Assembly: GCF_002355855.1 (NCBI RefSeq)
Contig: NZ_AP017655.1
Location: 2,013,501-2,077,500, forward strand
Direction of reading: 5' to 3'
DNA length: 64,000 bases
Source of the DNA: Sphingobium cloacae
GTDB lineage: Bacteria > Pseudomonadota > Alphaproteobacteria > Sphingomonadales > Sphingomonadaceae
Shown here: piece by piece, positions 34,741-42,640 of the stretch
How positions within the stretch are numbered: the first letter of the stretch is position 1
Layout of the letters: every line of letters starts with the position of its first letter
Program-made: the position numbers and the translations under genes
Notes under the pieces: model-generated
Database searches by the model: none
What the model saw: the letters and a program-made list of their open reading frames with translations, nothing else
What the model was told of the DNA's origin: nothing

Positions 34741-36847
34741 GGAGCGTCGCTTCCACCGTGCGCGGGTCTCCCAGCACCCATTGCGTCGCGCCATAGGTGG
34801 AGCGGGCATAGGTTTCGTTGAAGACATTGCGCAGGCGCAAGGCGATGCTGGCCCCTTCGACCAGTTGCCGCCTCAGGCCGATATCGGTGAGGGTATAAGC
34901 GGGCACCACGCGGGTGTTCGCTGCGTCCTGATACCGCTTGCCGACATGGCTGACGCCGCCGTCGACGACCCACCCTTCGGCGAACTCCCAGCTGACGAAG
35001 GCATTGGCGCTTTTCGCCGCGACATTGCTCGGCCGGTTACCGGCGCGCTGGAAGAGGACGCCGCCCACGGACTCGGTGAAATCGTCGTAGCGCGCCCGCA
35101 GCAGCGCGCCGTTGAGGGTGATGCTGAAACCGTCCACCGGCTCCAGGAACAGGGATGCTTCGACCCCGCGCGAGGATTGCTGGCCGACCTGGACCTGGAT
35201 GGTGGGCACCAGGGGATCGGAAGTCAGCAGCTTGCGCTTCACGATGTCATAGACCGCCAGCGTCCACTGGCCGCGCGTTCCCCAGAAGACATGCTTGATC
35301 CCGGCCTCATATTGGCGGCCGGTCGACAGGTCGAAGGCGCTTTGGGCGAAGCTGGTGGAAACGAGCGCGCCCACCGGATCGGCCGCCGTCGCATATTGTC
35401 CGTAGAGCGCCAATGCCGGCACCGGATTATAAACCGCGCCGACGCGCCAGGTGACGGCATCGGGGGTGGCCGTGAAATTATTGGCGGCGTTCACATAATC
35501 CGTCTTGGTGATTTCCGGCTGGTCGTAGCGCAGCCCGCCCACCAGCGAGAATTGCTCGCTGAACTTCAGCCGATCCTCGGCAAAGATGGAATATTGGCGG
35601 ATCTTGTTGGTATAGCGCGGCCTGGTCGGCGCGCTCGCCTGATGGATGAAAAGGCCGGGCACCGGATCGATGGCGTCGACCAGCCGCGTCGCGTTGTTGC
35701 CGCTGTTACTGACATTCTTGTAGCTGATCCGGTTGATGTCGAACCCCAGGACCAGCTGGTTTTCCAGTCCGCCGATCTGGTGCGCCAGGTTCGCGGTGGT
35801 CCGGTTCCCCGTCTGCTTCTGGATATGGTAGAGTTCGAGAAAGCTCGACTGCCGCACCTGTGCCGGGCTGTCCGCCGTCGCAGGCACATAGGTGACGCTT
35901 TCCGCATTCTTCCAATATTTATTGGCCCAGAGATGATAGAAGGTGCTGCGGATCGTCAGCGCTTCGGAAGGAGTCCATTCCACCTTCGCCTGACTCCAAT
36001 TGTCCCGGAAGCGCAGGTTGGCGTCGGCGGCATTGTAATTGTTGCGGCGAAGCGACCGGTCGAGCTTGCCGTTCACCAGCGGTACGCCGAACCAGGTGCG
36101 CGGGCTCTGGCTGCTATAGTCGTGCGAAAGGGTGATGCTGAGGTCCGCAGCCGGTTTCAGCCGAACCGCCCCGGAAAGCGCCAGCGCATGGGAATCCCCC
36201 CGATCCATCCAGCCTTCCGACCGACGATAGCTGGCATCGGCGCGGAAGCCGACGCCCGCGACGACCGGACCGCCCGCCCCCGCCGCAACGTTCAGGCTGT
36301 CATAGGACGCAAAGCCGATGCGGCCGCTGGCCATCATCTCGTCCGAAGGTTCTTTGCGCACGACGTTGACCGCGCCGCCAATAGCGCCCTCGCCATAGAG
36401 GACCGAGGCGGGACCGCGCAGGATTTCCACGCTCTGCGCCATCCACGGATCGGCCGGGAAAGTCAGCGTGTTGTTGTACATGCGCATCCCGTCATAAAGC
36501 GTCATAACCGAGTTCTGTCCGGTGAAACCGCGCGCCGAGAGGCCGTAGCCGAACACGCCCGACATATTGACGATACCGGTCGCGCGGGCGGCCGCATCCT
36601 GGATGGTGAGGTCGCCGCGCAGGCGAATCGCATCCCCATCCAGCGTTTCGACGCTGGCGGGCATCTCCAGCGGCGTCAGGCCAAGACGGCTCGCGCCTTC
36701 GGTCTTATGGTTCAGGCGGAGCGGATCGACCGTGCCGGTGACGACGATCGTCGCATTGTCCGCCACCGCACCGGGATGCTCGGCGTGGACAACGACCGGT
36801 GCGGCCAGTGCCGGGACCGCGATCGCGGCCGAAACATATTTCAACAT
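34727..36847 (-). CDS. TonB-dependent receptor under cobalamin-riboswitch control
   Basis: 706 residues: signal peptide (cleavage after VVHA, about residue 22), TonB box ATIVVTGT, plug with QSVEILRGPASVLYGEGAIG, and a 22-strand-type barrel ending TVEATLHVGF. By sequence style it belongs to the siderophore-receptor group (RGLxxQ-like plug, RQYEAGIKH in the barrel). Yet a full cobalamin riboswitch lies in its leader, which argues that its ligand is vitamin B12 or another corrinoid. The ATG at 36847 is chosen because the signal peptide starts there; the frame is open to 36946. The PepSY gene follows by overlap. Confidence 0.92.
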   Translation of the reverse strand: MLKYVSAAIAVPALAAPVVVHAEHPGAVADNATIVVTGTVDPLRLNHKTEGASRLGLTPLEMPASVETLDGDAIRLRGDLTIQDAAARATGIVNMSGVFGYGLSARGFTGQNSVMTLYDGMRMYNNTLTFPADPWMAQSVEILRGPASVLYGEGAIGGAVNVVRKEPSDEMMASGRIGFASYDSLNVAAGAGGPVVAGVGFRADASYRRSEGWMDRGDSHALALSGAVRLKPAADLSITLSHDYSSQSPRTWFGVPLVNGKLDRSLRRNNYNAADANLRFRDNWSQAKVEWTPSEALTIRSTFYHLWANKYWKNAESVTYVPATADSPAQVRQSSFLELYHIQKQTGNRTTANLAHQIGGLENQLVLGFDINRISYKNVSNSGNNATRLVDAIDPVPGLFIHQASAPTRPRYTNKIRQYSIFAEDRLKFSEQFSLVGGLRYDQPEITKTDYVNAANNFTATPDAVTWRVGAVYNPVPALALYGQYATAADPVGALVSTSFAQSAFDLSTGRQYEAGIKHVFWGTRGQWTLAVYDIVKRKLLTSDPLVPTIQVQVGQQSSRGVEASLFLEPVDGFSITLNGALLRARYDDFTESVGGVLFQRAGNRPSNVAAKSANAFVSWEFAEGWVVDGGVSHVGKRYQDAANTRVVPAYTLTDIGLRRQLVEGASIALRLRNVFNETYARSTYGATQWVLGDPRTVEATLHVGF

Positions 36848-37039
36848 TCTCTTCCCCCGTCGGCGTCTCACGACAAATGGGCGGGGGCGTGCCGTTCGCG
36901 AACGGTCGGCAACCGGCATCGGCCGGACGCCTGAGGCGACCGACACGCGGCTCCGATGCGGCCCCTGCCGCTCGTTCGTCGCTCAGACGGAGTTCACCGT
37001 GCCGCGGCCATCCCCTGGACCAGGGCAAGAGCGACCAGA

Positions 37040-37262
37040 CGCCGGCAGGTCTCCTGGCTCATGGGTCATCGCTTGACATACGGCCTTCCCAGGCCCCGCA
37101 GGATTTAGCGTCCGGCCCAGTGGCTGGCGGCTCGGGCGCAATGCCGTCCGCACTTATATGTCGCGCTCGCCACTTACAGTTGCAGGGACAGCTGCGGGAT
37201 AAGGCCTCGAACGACCCGCACCGCATTCCCTTTTCATCCCCGTCTCCGGGGAAACCGACGCG
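37040..37262 (-). promoter_or_regulatory. Cobalamin (adenosylcobalamin-type) riboswitch
   Basis: Read on the minus strand, the RNA contains in order GATGAAAAGGGAATGCGGTG, CTGTCCCTGCAACTGTAAG, AGCCACTG, CTGGGAAGGCC and finally the B12 box AGCCAGGAGACCTGCC followed by GGC. These are the conserved blocks of the cobalamin riboswitch in the right order and spacing. About 190 bases separate it from the start of the TonB receptor at 36847. Binding of cobalamin would lower expression, so the receptor and PepSY genes are expected to be switched on in B12 shortage. Confidence 0.96.
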
Positions 37263-37308
37263 ATCTTCATCCTCCCTACGGCCGAAGGACGCGGAAAGGA
37301 CAAGGCTC

Positions 37309-37335
37309 TTTATATTTTAGGCTTGAACTAGGCAA
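37309..37335 (-). promoter_or_regulatory. Candidate promoter of the riboswitch transcript
   Basis: On the minus strand TTGCCT (37335-37330) and TATAAA (37314-37309) are separated by 15 bases, about 45 bases before the riboswitch core. Spacing is a little short for sigma-70, so this is tentative. The rest of 36848-37039 holds no feature I can support. Confidence 0.35.
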
Positions 37336-37370
37336 TAGCTATCCGACAGGGTCCGGCTGGCGCGGTCGCA

Positions 37371-38102
37371 TCATGGCCGCCAGCGGCAGAAATCATCCTG
37401 CATGGCCCGGTCCAATGTCGCGCGGCAATCCGCATAGGCCGGGTGGGCCGGTTCGATCACGCCCATCGCCATGTCGGGCAACTGCGCCTGCGGCACGAAG
37501 GCAATCGGACAGGCAACCGGCACCAGTTGCGATCCCGCGCCGACCTGCAAGGTTGTCAGCAGGCCGAACATCCGCCCCTCGCGCGTCGGACGGCTGAGGA
37601 TGATGAGCCGGTGCTGCCCCTGCTCATTGGTCGAAAGATAGATATGTCCCGACAGGTTGGGCATCGACACATGGCCCGACTGGGCGAAGGCGCCGTCCGC
37701 GCGGTCCGCCTCGGCGAAGCGCAGATAGCCCGCCGCCTCGTCCCATGCGACCCGCGTCCGATAGGCGATGACCGCGCCCGGCGTGCCGAAACTGGCCCGC
37801 AGCGTCACATAATCCTGTTCGATCCAGCGGATCGCGGCGCGGCTGTAGGCACCCATATGATCGGGCGCCAGATCACGCCCCACACCCGGATCGCCACCAT
37901 TCCCGCCACGCAACGCCGCGCCCAGCGCCTCCTCGATCCTCACTACCGTCGCCAGGGTGAAGGGGCGGCTGCCCGATAGCGCCTTTTCCAGCGTCGACAG
38001 GCTGATCCGCGCCATATCCGCCAGCGCCTGCCGCGACATGCGCCGCCGCGCCAGTTCTTCGCGCAGCCTTTCGGCAAATCCCTCGTCCGCTTCCGGCTGC
38101 AT
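37371..38102 (-). CDS. XRE-family transcriptional regulator with C-terminal sensor region
   Basis: 243 residues. Residues about 10-70 form a helix-turn-helix of the XRE type (ERLREELARRRMSRQALADM, then ISLSTLEKALSGSRPFTLAT). The remaining 170 residues form a single soluble domain of alternating strands (AYSRAAIRWIEQDYVTLRAS, GHIYLSTNEQGQHRLIILSR) that I do not recognise and that may bind a small ligand. The ATG at 38102 is preferred over the frame's upstream opening. It is divergent from the sortase-substrate gene, with direct repeats in between, so it may regulate itself and that pair. Confidence 0.8.
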   Translation of the reverse strand: MQPEADEGFAERLREELARRRMSRQALADMARISLSTLEKALSGSRPFTLATVVRIEEALGAALRGGNGGDPGVGRDLAPDHMGAYSRAAIRWIEQDYVTLRASFGTPGAVIAYRTRVAWDEAAGYLRFAEADRADGAFAQSGHVSMPNLSGHIYLSTNEQGQHRLIILSRPTREGRMFGLLTTLQVGAGSQLVPVACPIAFVPQAQLPDMAMGVIEPAHPAYADCRATLDRAMQDDFCRWRP

Positions 38103-38130
38103 CGGCTTCCCCCATAAGGACCGGACAATT

Positions 38131-38148
38131 CCGCACAAAACCGCACAA
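38131..38148. promoter_or_regulatory. Direct repeats CCGCACAA upstream of the XRE regulator
   Basis: CCGCACAA occurs at 38131-38138 and again at 38141-38148, a 10-bp period that puts both on the same DNA face, 28 bp before the regulator's start. A related GGACAATTCC lies just left of it. This arrangement suits autoregulation by the adjacent XRE protein; it is inference. Confidence 0.4.
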
Positions 38149-38263
38149 TCCGTCAAGCCCCTTCGCGCGCGCCGCACATCCCTGCCCGCTCCGGCAAGAA
38201 ACGGCATGGCTTGCCGATGGCTGTCCGGCATGGCGCGCGCCTAGTGGAAAGGCTCCTCATTTC

Positions 38264-40399
38264 ATGGAGTCCGCCATGCCCCTTTGCCTCTTTCCCCGCC
38301 GGTCGCGCAGTCGTCTGGCGCTCGGCCTCTCGCTGCTTCTGGGCCTTGTCGCCCTCATCTTCCTGACGAGCCGCCTCACCGCCGCCGAACCGGCCGCCGA
38401 TCCCGACGCCATCGGCAGCGGCACGCTGATGCTGCAAGGAAAAGGGGTCGCCACCGCCATGCCCGCCATGCGGCTGGGCACCGACATGGACGTAACCGTC
38501 AGCGGCCAGACCGCCCGCGTGCGCGTGACGCAGGCGTTCCGCAACAGCGGCAATCAGTGGATGGAGGCGACCTATCTCTACCCGCTGCCGGAAGAGGGCG
38601 CGGTCGACAGCCTGAAGATGGTAGTCGGCCAGCGCGTCATCATCGGCCATATCAAGCGCCGGGAGGAAGCCCGCGCCATCTACGAGAAAGCCCGCGAGGA
38701 AGGGAAGAAGGCGGGCCTCGTCGAATCCGAACGCCCCAATCTGTTCCGCAACAGCGTCGCCAATGTGGGACCGGGCGAGACGGTGCTGATCTCCATCGAA
38801 TATCAGGCCCCCGTCCGCCAGCTCAGCGGCGAGTTCGCGCTGCGCCTGCCGCTGGTCGCGGGGCCGCGCTACACGCCGCAGCAGACCCCCGCCGCCGACG
38901 CGCAGGCCGTGACCGCGCGCCTCGCGCATCCCACGCTGGGCAAGGATCTGAACCCCGTTTCGATCACCGTCCGCCTCACCCCCGGCTTCAAGCCCGCCAA
39001 TCTCATCAGCCCCTGGCACCGCATCGCGGTCGAGCAGGACGGCGAGCAGAACCGCACCATCCGCCTCGCCGACGGCGAAGTCCCCGCCGACCGCGACTTC
39101 GAGCTGCGCTGGCGTTCGGCCAGCGCCGATCCGACGATCGGCCTGTTCCGTCAGACCCTGAATGGCGAAGATTATCTGATGGCCGCCATCACCCCCCCGA
39201 TGCAGGAGCGGAAACGCGCCGCGCCTCCCCGCGAAATGGTTTTCGTCATCGACAATAGCGGCTCCATGGGCGGCCAGTCGATGGATGCGGCCAAGGACAG
39301 CCTGCTCTATGCGCTCGGCACGCTCCGCCCGCAGGACCGCTTCAACATCATCCGGTTCGACGACACGATGACGCGCCTGTTCGACGACAGCGTCCCCGCC
39401 ACGGCGGAGCAGATCGCGCTGGCCCGCCGCTTCACCGAGGGGCTGGAGGCCAATGGCGGCACCGAAATGCTGCCCGCGCTGCAATCGGCCCTGATCGACA
39501 GCCGTCCCGCCGACATGCAGGGCGTCCGCCAGATCGTCTTCCTGACCGATGGCGACATCTCCAACGAGAAGGAGATGATGGCCGCCATCGCCGCGAAGGC
39601 AGGCCGCAGCCGCATCTTCATGGTCGGCATCGGCTCCGCGCCCAACCAGTATCTGATGCGCCGCATGGCCGAAGCGGGCCGGGGCACCTTCACCAATGTC
39701 GGCACCGGCGAGGAAGTCGCCGCGAAGATGACGGCGCTGCTCGACCGCCTCGCCAGCCCCGCCGTCCGCGACCTCAAGGTCAGCGTCGAAGGCGCCAGCC
39801 TCGACCTGACCCCGCGCAAGCTGCCCGACCTCTATGCGGGCGAACCGCTGGTCCTGCTGGGCCGGGAGAAGCTGATCGGGGGCAACGCGCCTGGCGGAAA
39901 GCTGACCGTCACCGGCATGATCGGCGACAAGCCCTGGTCGCAGACCTTGGACCTGCGTGACGCCGCCGAAAGCCCCGCCGTCGCGAAGCTCTGGGCCAAC
40001 CGCCGCATCGCCGATGCCGAAGCCGCCCGCTGGGCCGATGAGACGGACGACGCCACCGCCGACGAAACCATCGCGCAACTCGGCCTCGCCTACTCCATCG
40101 TCACCAGCCAGACGAGCCTCGTCGCGGTGGACGAAACCCCGGCCCGTCCCGAAGGCGCGAGCCTGACGCGGGAGGAACTGCCGCTGCTGCTGCCCGCTGG
40201 CTGGGATTTCGATGTCCTCTTCGGCGGACAGGCCGCCGGGGCCGCGAAGGGCGGCGACACGCAGCCCGCCGAACAGGCGCAGGCGATGGACCTGCCCCAG
40301 ACCGCCACCGGCTATATGGGCATGATCGCCGGGGGCATGGCCCTGCTGCTCATCGGCCTTGCAGGGCTTGGCATCCAGCGCCGGAAGGTCCGCGCATGA
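38264..40399 (+). CDS. Marine-proteobacterial-type sortase target protein (VIT and vWA domains)
   Basis: 711 residues: N-terminal signal or anchor helix (LALGLSLLLGLVALIFL), a VIT domain (VRVTQAFRNSGNQWMEATYL, then REEARAIYEKAREEGKKAGL), a von Willebrand A domain with the metal-ion site VIDNSGSMGG near residue 330, and a C-terminal sorting signal: LPQTATG near residue 676, a hydrophobic helix, and RRKVRA at the end. The design is that of the single dedicated substrate of class GN sortases in Gram-negative bacteria. The exposed protein is likely surface or periplasm-anchored; ligand unknown. Its stop overlaps the sortase start as ATGA. Confidence 0.9.
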   Translation: MESAMPLCLFPRRSRSRLALGLSLLLGLVALIFLTSRLTAAEPAADPDAIGSGTLMLQGKGVATAMPAMRLGTDMDVTVSGQTARVRVTQAFRNSGNQWMEATYLYPLPEEGAVDSLKMVVGQRVIIGHIKRREEARAIYEKAREEGKKAGLVESERPNLFRNSVANVGPGETVLISIEYQAPVRQLSGEFALRLPLVAGPRYTPQQTPAADAQAVTARLAHPTLGKDLNPVSITVRLTPGFKPANLISPWHRIAVEQDGEQNRTIRLADGEVPADRDFELRWRSASADPTIGLFRQTLNGEDYLMAAITPPMQERKRAAPPREMVFVIDNSGSMGGQSMDAAKDSLLYALGTLRPQDRFNIIRFDDTMTRLFDDSVPATAEQIALARRFTEGLEANGGTEMLPALQSALIDSRPADMQGVRQIVFLTDGDISNEKEMMAAIAAKAGRSRIFMVGIGSAPNQYLMRRMAEAGRGTFTNVGTGEEVAAKMTALLDRLASPAVRDLKVSVEGASLDLTPRKLPDLYAGEPLVLLGREKLIGGNAPGGKLTVTGMIGDKPWSQTLDLRDAAESPAVAKLWANRRIADAEAARWADETDDATADETIAQLGLAYSIVTSQTSLVAVDETPARPEGASLTREELPLLLPAGWDFDVLFGGQAAGAAKGGDTQPAEQAQAMDLPQTATGYMGMIAGGMALLLIGLAGLGIQRRKVRA

Positions 40400-40989
40400 C
40401 CGCCGCCGCCGCGATGAAAGGGGGACGCGCCTTCAGGCGCGTCCTTCCCACGATCCTCCTGACGGCGCTCTGCCTGCTCGGCCTCACCCTGATGGCGAGG
40501 GGCGCGATCGTCCCGATCAAGGCATGGGCCGCGCAAATCCTGCTCGACCGCGCCTTCGACCAAAGCCTTGCCCGCCACCAGCCGGTCAAGCCATGGCCCT
40601 GGGCCGACACCGCCCCTGCCGCCCGCATCGCCGTGCCGCGTCTGGGCGTCAGTCAGGTCGTGCTGTCGGGTGGATCGGGACAGGCCATGGCGTTCGGCCC
40701 CACGGTCATGCCCGCCAAGCCGCCGGTCACGATCATGGCCGCCCACCGCGATACCCATTTCGCCTTCCTAAAATCGGTGCGCCCCGGCGACATGGTGGAG
40801 GTCCAGTCCATCGATGGAGAAACCCACCGATACACCATCATCGGCTCGACCGTCGTCCGCTGGGATCGCTTCGCCTATCCGGCGCATCCGGAACGCCCGC
40901 TGCTGGCGCTCACCACCTGCTATCCATTCGATGCGAACAGCCATGGCCCCCTGCGCTATATCGTCTGGGCGGAACGGCATGACGGATGA
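40396..40989 (+). CDS. Class GN sortase
   Basis: 197 residues with an N-terminal membrane anchor (VLPTILLTALCLLGLTL) and the sortase beta-barrel. The catalytic triad is visible: His117 in MAAHRDTHF, Cys175 in LALTTCYPF and Arg187 in GPLRYIVW. Sortases cleave the LPxT-like signal of a substrate and join it to an acceptor. The start overlaps the substrate gene by four bases, so the two are translationally coupled one-to-one. The nature of the acceptor in Gram-negative cells is unsettled. Confidence 0.93.
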   Translation: MTAAAAMKGGRAFRRVLPTILLTALCLLGLTLMARGAIVPIKAWAAQILLDRAFDQSLARHQPVKPWPWADTAPAARIAVPRLGVSQVVLSGGSGQAMAFGPTVMPAKPPVTIMAAHRDTHFAFLKSVRPGDMVEVQSIDGETHRYTIIGSTVVRWDRFAYPAHPERPLLALTTCYPFDANSHGPLRYIVWAERHDG

Positions 40990-41079
40990 GATTGCCGGCA
41001 TGATCGGGATCGGCGAGCGGCACGGGAAGGATGGCATCGAGCACTCGACTTTCTCCGCCCGGCAGCTAAAGCTGGGGCC

Positions 41080-41754
41080 ATGATGAAGCTGTTCATTGGC
41101 AACAAGGCCTATTCGAGCTGGTCGCTGCGCGGCTGGCTGGCGTGCAAGCTATCGGGCCTGCCCTTCGAGGAGGTGGTCGTCCCCCTCTATGACGAGGCAT
41201 GGGAAAAGCGGCGCGAAGGCGACGAGTTTGCCCCTTCCTCGGGCAAGGTGCCGATCCTTTGGGACGGCGACGACATCGTCGTGTGGGACAGTCTGGCCAT
41301 CATCGAATATCTCAACGAGAAATCGGGTGGCGACAAATTCTGGCCCATCGATCCCGCCGCGCGCGCCATGGCCCGTTCCATGGCGGCGGAAATGCACAGC
41401 AGCTTCGCCGCCCTGCGCCGTGAGCACGGCATGAACATCCGCCAGATCTACGACCCGGCCCCGGTGTCGGAAGCCGTGGAACAGGACATGGCGCGCATCA
41501 TGCAGCTTTGGGCGCAGGCCCGCGCCCGCTATGGCGGCGAAGGCGATTTCCTGTTCGGGGCGTTCGGCGCGGCGGACGTGATGTTTGCGCCGGTGGTGAC
41601 GCGCTTCATCACCTATCAGCTTCCCGTCGCCCGCTTCGCGCAGGCCTATATGCACGCGATCATCGCGCATCCGTGGATGCAGGAATGGATCGGCGGCGCG
41701 CAGGCGGAAGAATGGGTGATCGACCGCTTCGAAGCGCCGCCGCAAACCTTGTGA
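41080..41754 (+). CDS. Glutathione S-transferase family protein
   Basis: 224 residues with a thioredoxin-like N-terminal domain (LFIGNKAYSSWSLRGWLACK, Ser in SSWS as candidate catalytic residue; GKVPILWDGDDIVVWDSLAI with the cis-Pro and glutathione-binding DS) and an alpha-helical C-terminal domain. The pattern resembles bacterial GSTs of the MAAI/zeta-like or YfcF group. Substrate unknown. The second Met, at 41083, is an alternative start. It stands alone between the sortase and NO-defence operons. Confidence 0.85.
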   Translation: MMKLFIGNKAYSSWSLRGWLACKLSGLPFEEVVVPLYDEAWEKRREGDEFAPSSGKVPILWDGDDIVVWDSLAIIEYLNEKSGGDKFWPIDPAARAMARSMAAEMHSSFAALRREHGMNIRQIYDPAPVSEAVEQDMARIMQLWAQARARYGGEGDFLFGAFGAADVMFAPVVTRFITYQLPVARFAQAYMHAIIAHPWMQEWIGGAQAEEWVIDRFEAPPQTL

Positions 41755-41889
41755 AACCAAGGATGCGTGGCGCTGGCCGCCACGCCCATTCATGCCGAGC
41801 CGGGGCTCGATAGAGCTGGCGGCAAGCGACTTCGCGCCTCCCCTGTTTATATTGTGTATTTTATTTGCATGTTTTTCCGCGCCGCTATA

Positions 41890-41908
41890 GATGCATTTCA
41901 TATGCATG
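41890..41908. promoter_or_regulatory. NsrR-type operator upstream of the NO-defence operon
   Basis: GATGCATTTCATATGCATG is a near-perfect dyad (ATGCAT-N5-ATGCAT) matching the published NsrR consensus of beta/gammaproteobacteria, gATGyATTT-N-AAATrCATc, at almost every position. It overlaps TATAGAT, a candidate -10, and lies 17 bp upstream of the haemoglobin start at 41925. NsrR is a nitric-oxide-sensing repressor; no nsrR gene lies in the window. Confidence 0.8.
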
Positions 41909-41924
41909 ATTGGAGTCGCGGCGC

Positions 41925-42332
41925 ATGGCCGGGTTGCGGATGGATGAAAGCGGATTGGGACGACTGGTCGACGCTTTCTATGCGCGGATCAGGGAGGATG
42001 AGGCGCTAGGCCCCATCTTCAACGACGCCGTGGAGGACTGGCCGGAGCATATCGAGAAGCTGACCGCTTTCTGGTCGTCGGTCATGCTGGCGAGCGGGCG
42101 TTACAAGGGTCAGCCGGTTCCCGCGCATAACAAGCATCGCGAACGGATCAGCCCGGCGCTGTTCGACCGCTGGCTGGCTTTATGGGCGCGCACGACCGAC
42201 GAGATGATGGAACCGCAAGCCGCGCGCGCGTTGCAGGACAAGGCGGCCCGGATCGCCGAAAGCCTGCAACTGGCGCTGTTCTTCCGATTGGATCGCACGG
42301 ATTCTCCTGGGTGCGTGGCGGCACTGCCATGA
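41925..42332 (+). CDS. Group III truncated haemoglobin
   Basis: 135 residues with the group III trHb pattern: LGRLVDAFYARIREDEALGP, FNDAVEDWPEHIEKLTAFWSSVML (quoted as key positions: Phe, Trp and the YKGQPVPAHNKH stretch), and the proximal His in PAHNKH near residue 66. Such globins bind O2/NO and are often induced by nitric oxide. The ATG at 41925 is used; a TTG lies five codons upstream. The stop overlaps the next gene by four bases. First gene of an NsrR-type operon. Confidence 0.88.
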   Translation: MAGLRMDESGLGRLVDAFYARIREDEALGPIFNDAVEDWPEHIEKLTAFWSSVMLASGRYKGQPVPAHNKHRERISPALFDRWLALWARTTDEMMEPQAARALQDKAARIAESLQLALFFRLDRTDSPGCVAALP

Positions 42333-42610
42333 GCGTGGCGATCCCGCTGCCCTATCGGTCGACGCCGGTATTCGATCAGGACAGCCTTCCCGCGGCATTG
42401 CGCAGCAACCATGCGACGAAGGCCAAGGTCTGGGGCGTGATCCGGGTGATCGAGGGACGGCTGAAGCTGACCTGCCTCGATCCTTTTTCCGAGCGGATGC
42501 TGGACCCCGATCATGCGGCGGTGTTGCAGCCCCGACAGGTGCATTTCGTCACGCCCGAAGGCGCGATGAAGATGCGGATCGATTTCTACGACCAGCCGCC
42601 CGGCGGCTGA
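42329..42610 (+). CDS. DUF1971 (TehB N-terminal-like) small protein
   Basis: 93 residues matching DUF1971: LPYRSTPVFDQDSLPAALRS, HATKAKVWGVIRVIEGRLKL and HFVTPEGAMKMRIDFYDQP. The fold is a small cupin-like domain also found fused to TehB methyltransferases; its biochemical role is unknown. Recurrent linkage to haemoglobin and NO-related genes suggests a role in nitrosative stress. Translation overlaps the haemoglobin gene as ATGA. Confidence 0.8.
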   Translation: MSVAIPLPYRSTPVFDQDSLPAALRSNHATKAKVWGVIRVIEGRLKLTCLDPFSERMLDPDHAAVLQPRQVHFVTPEGAMKMRIDFYDQPPGG

Positions 42611-42640
42611 TTCCCCGTTTTCATGTCCCAAGGAGGTTTT

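Noticed and set aside
34739..36934. A 731-codon plus-strand open frame opposite the TonB receptor
   Set aside because: Same cause as above; no signal peptide or family pattern, and the opposite strand has a clear receptor with riboswitch.
36848..37039. Short open frames between the riboswitch and the TonB receptor start
   Set aside because: They have no ribosome site or family pattern; this stretch is most simply the expression platform and leader.
38153..40078. A 641-codon minus-strand open frame opposite the sortase substrate
   Set aside because: Antisense read-through of a protein with unmistakable VIT/vWA and sorting signal.
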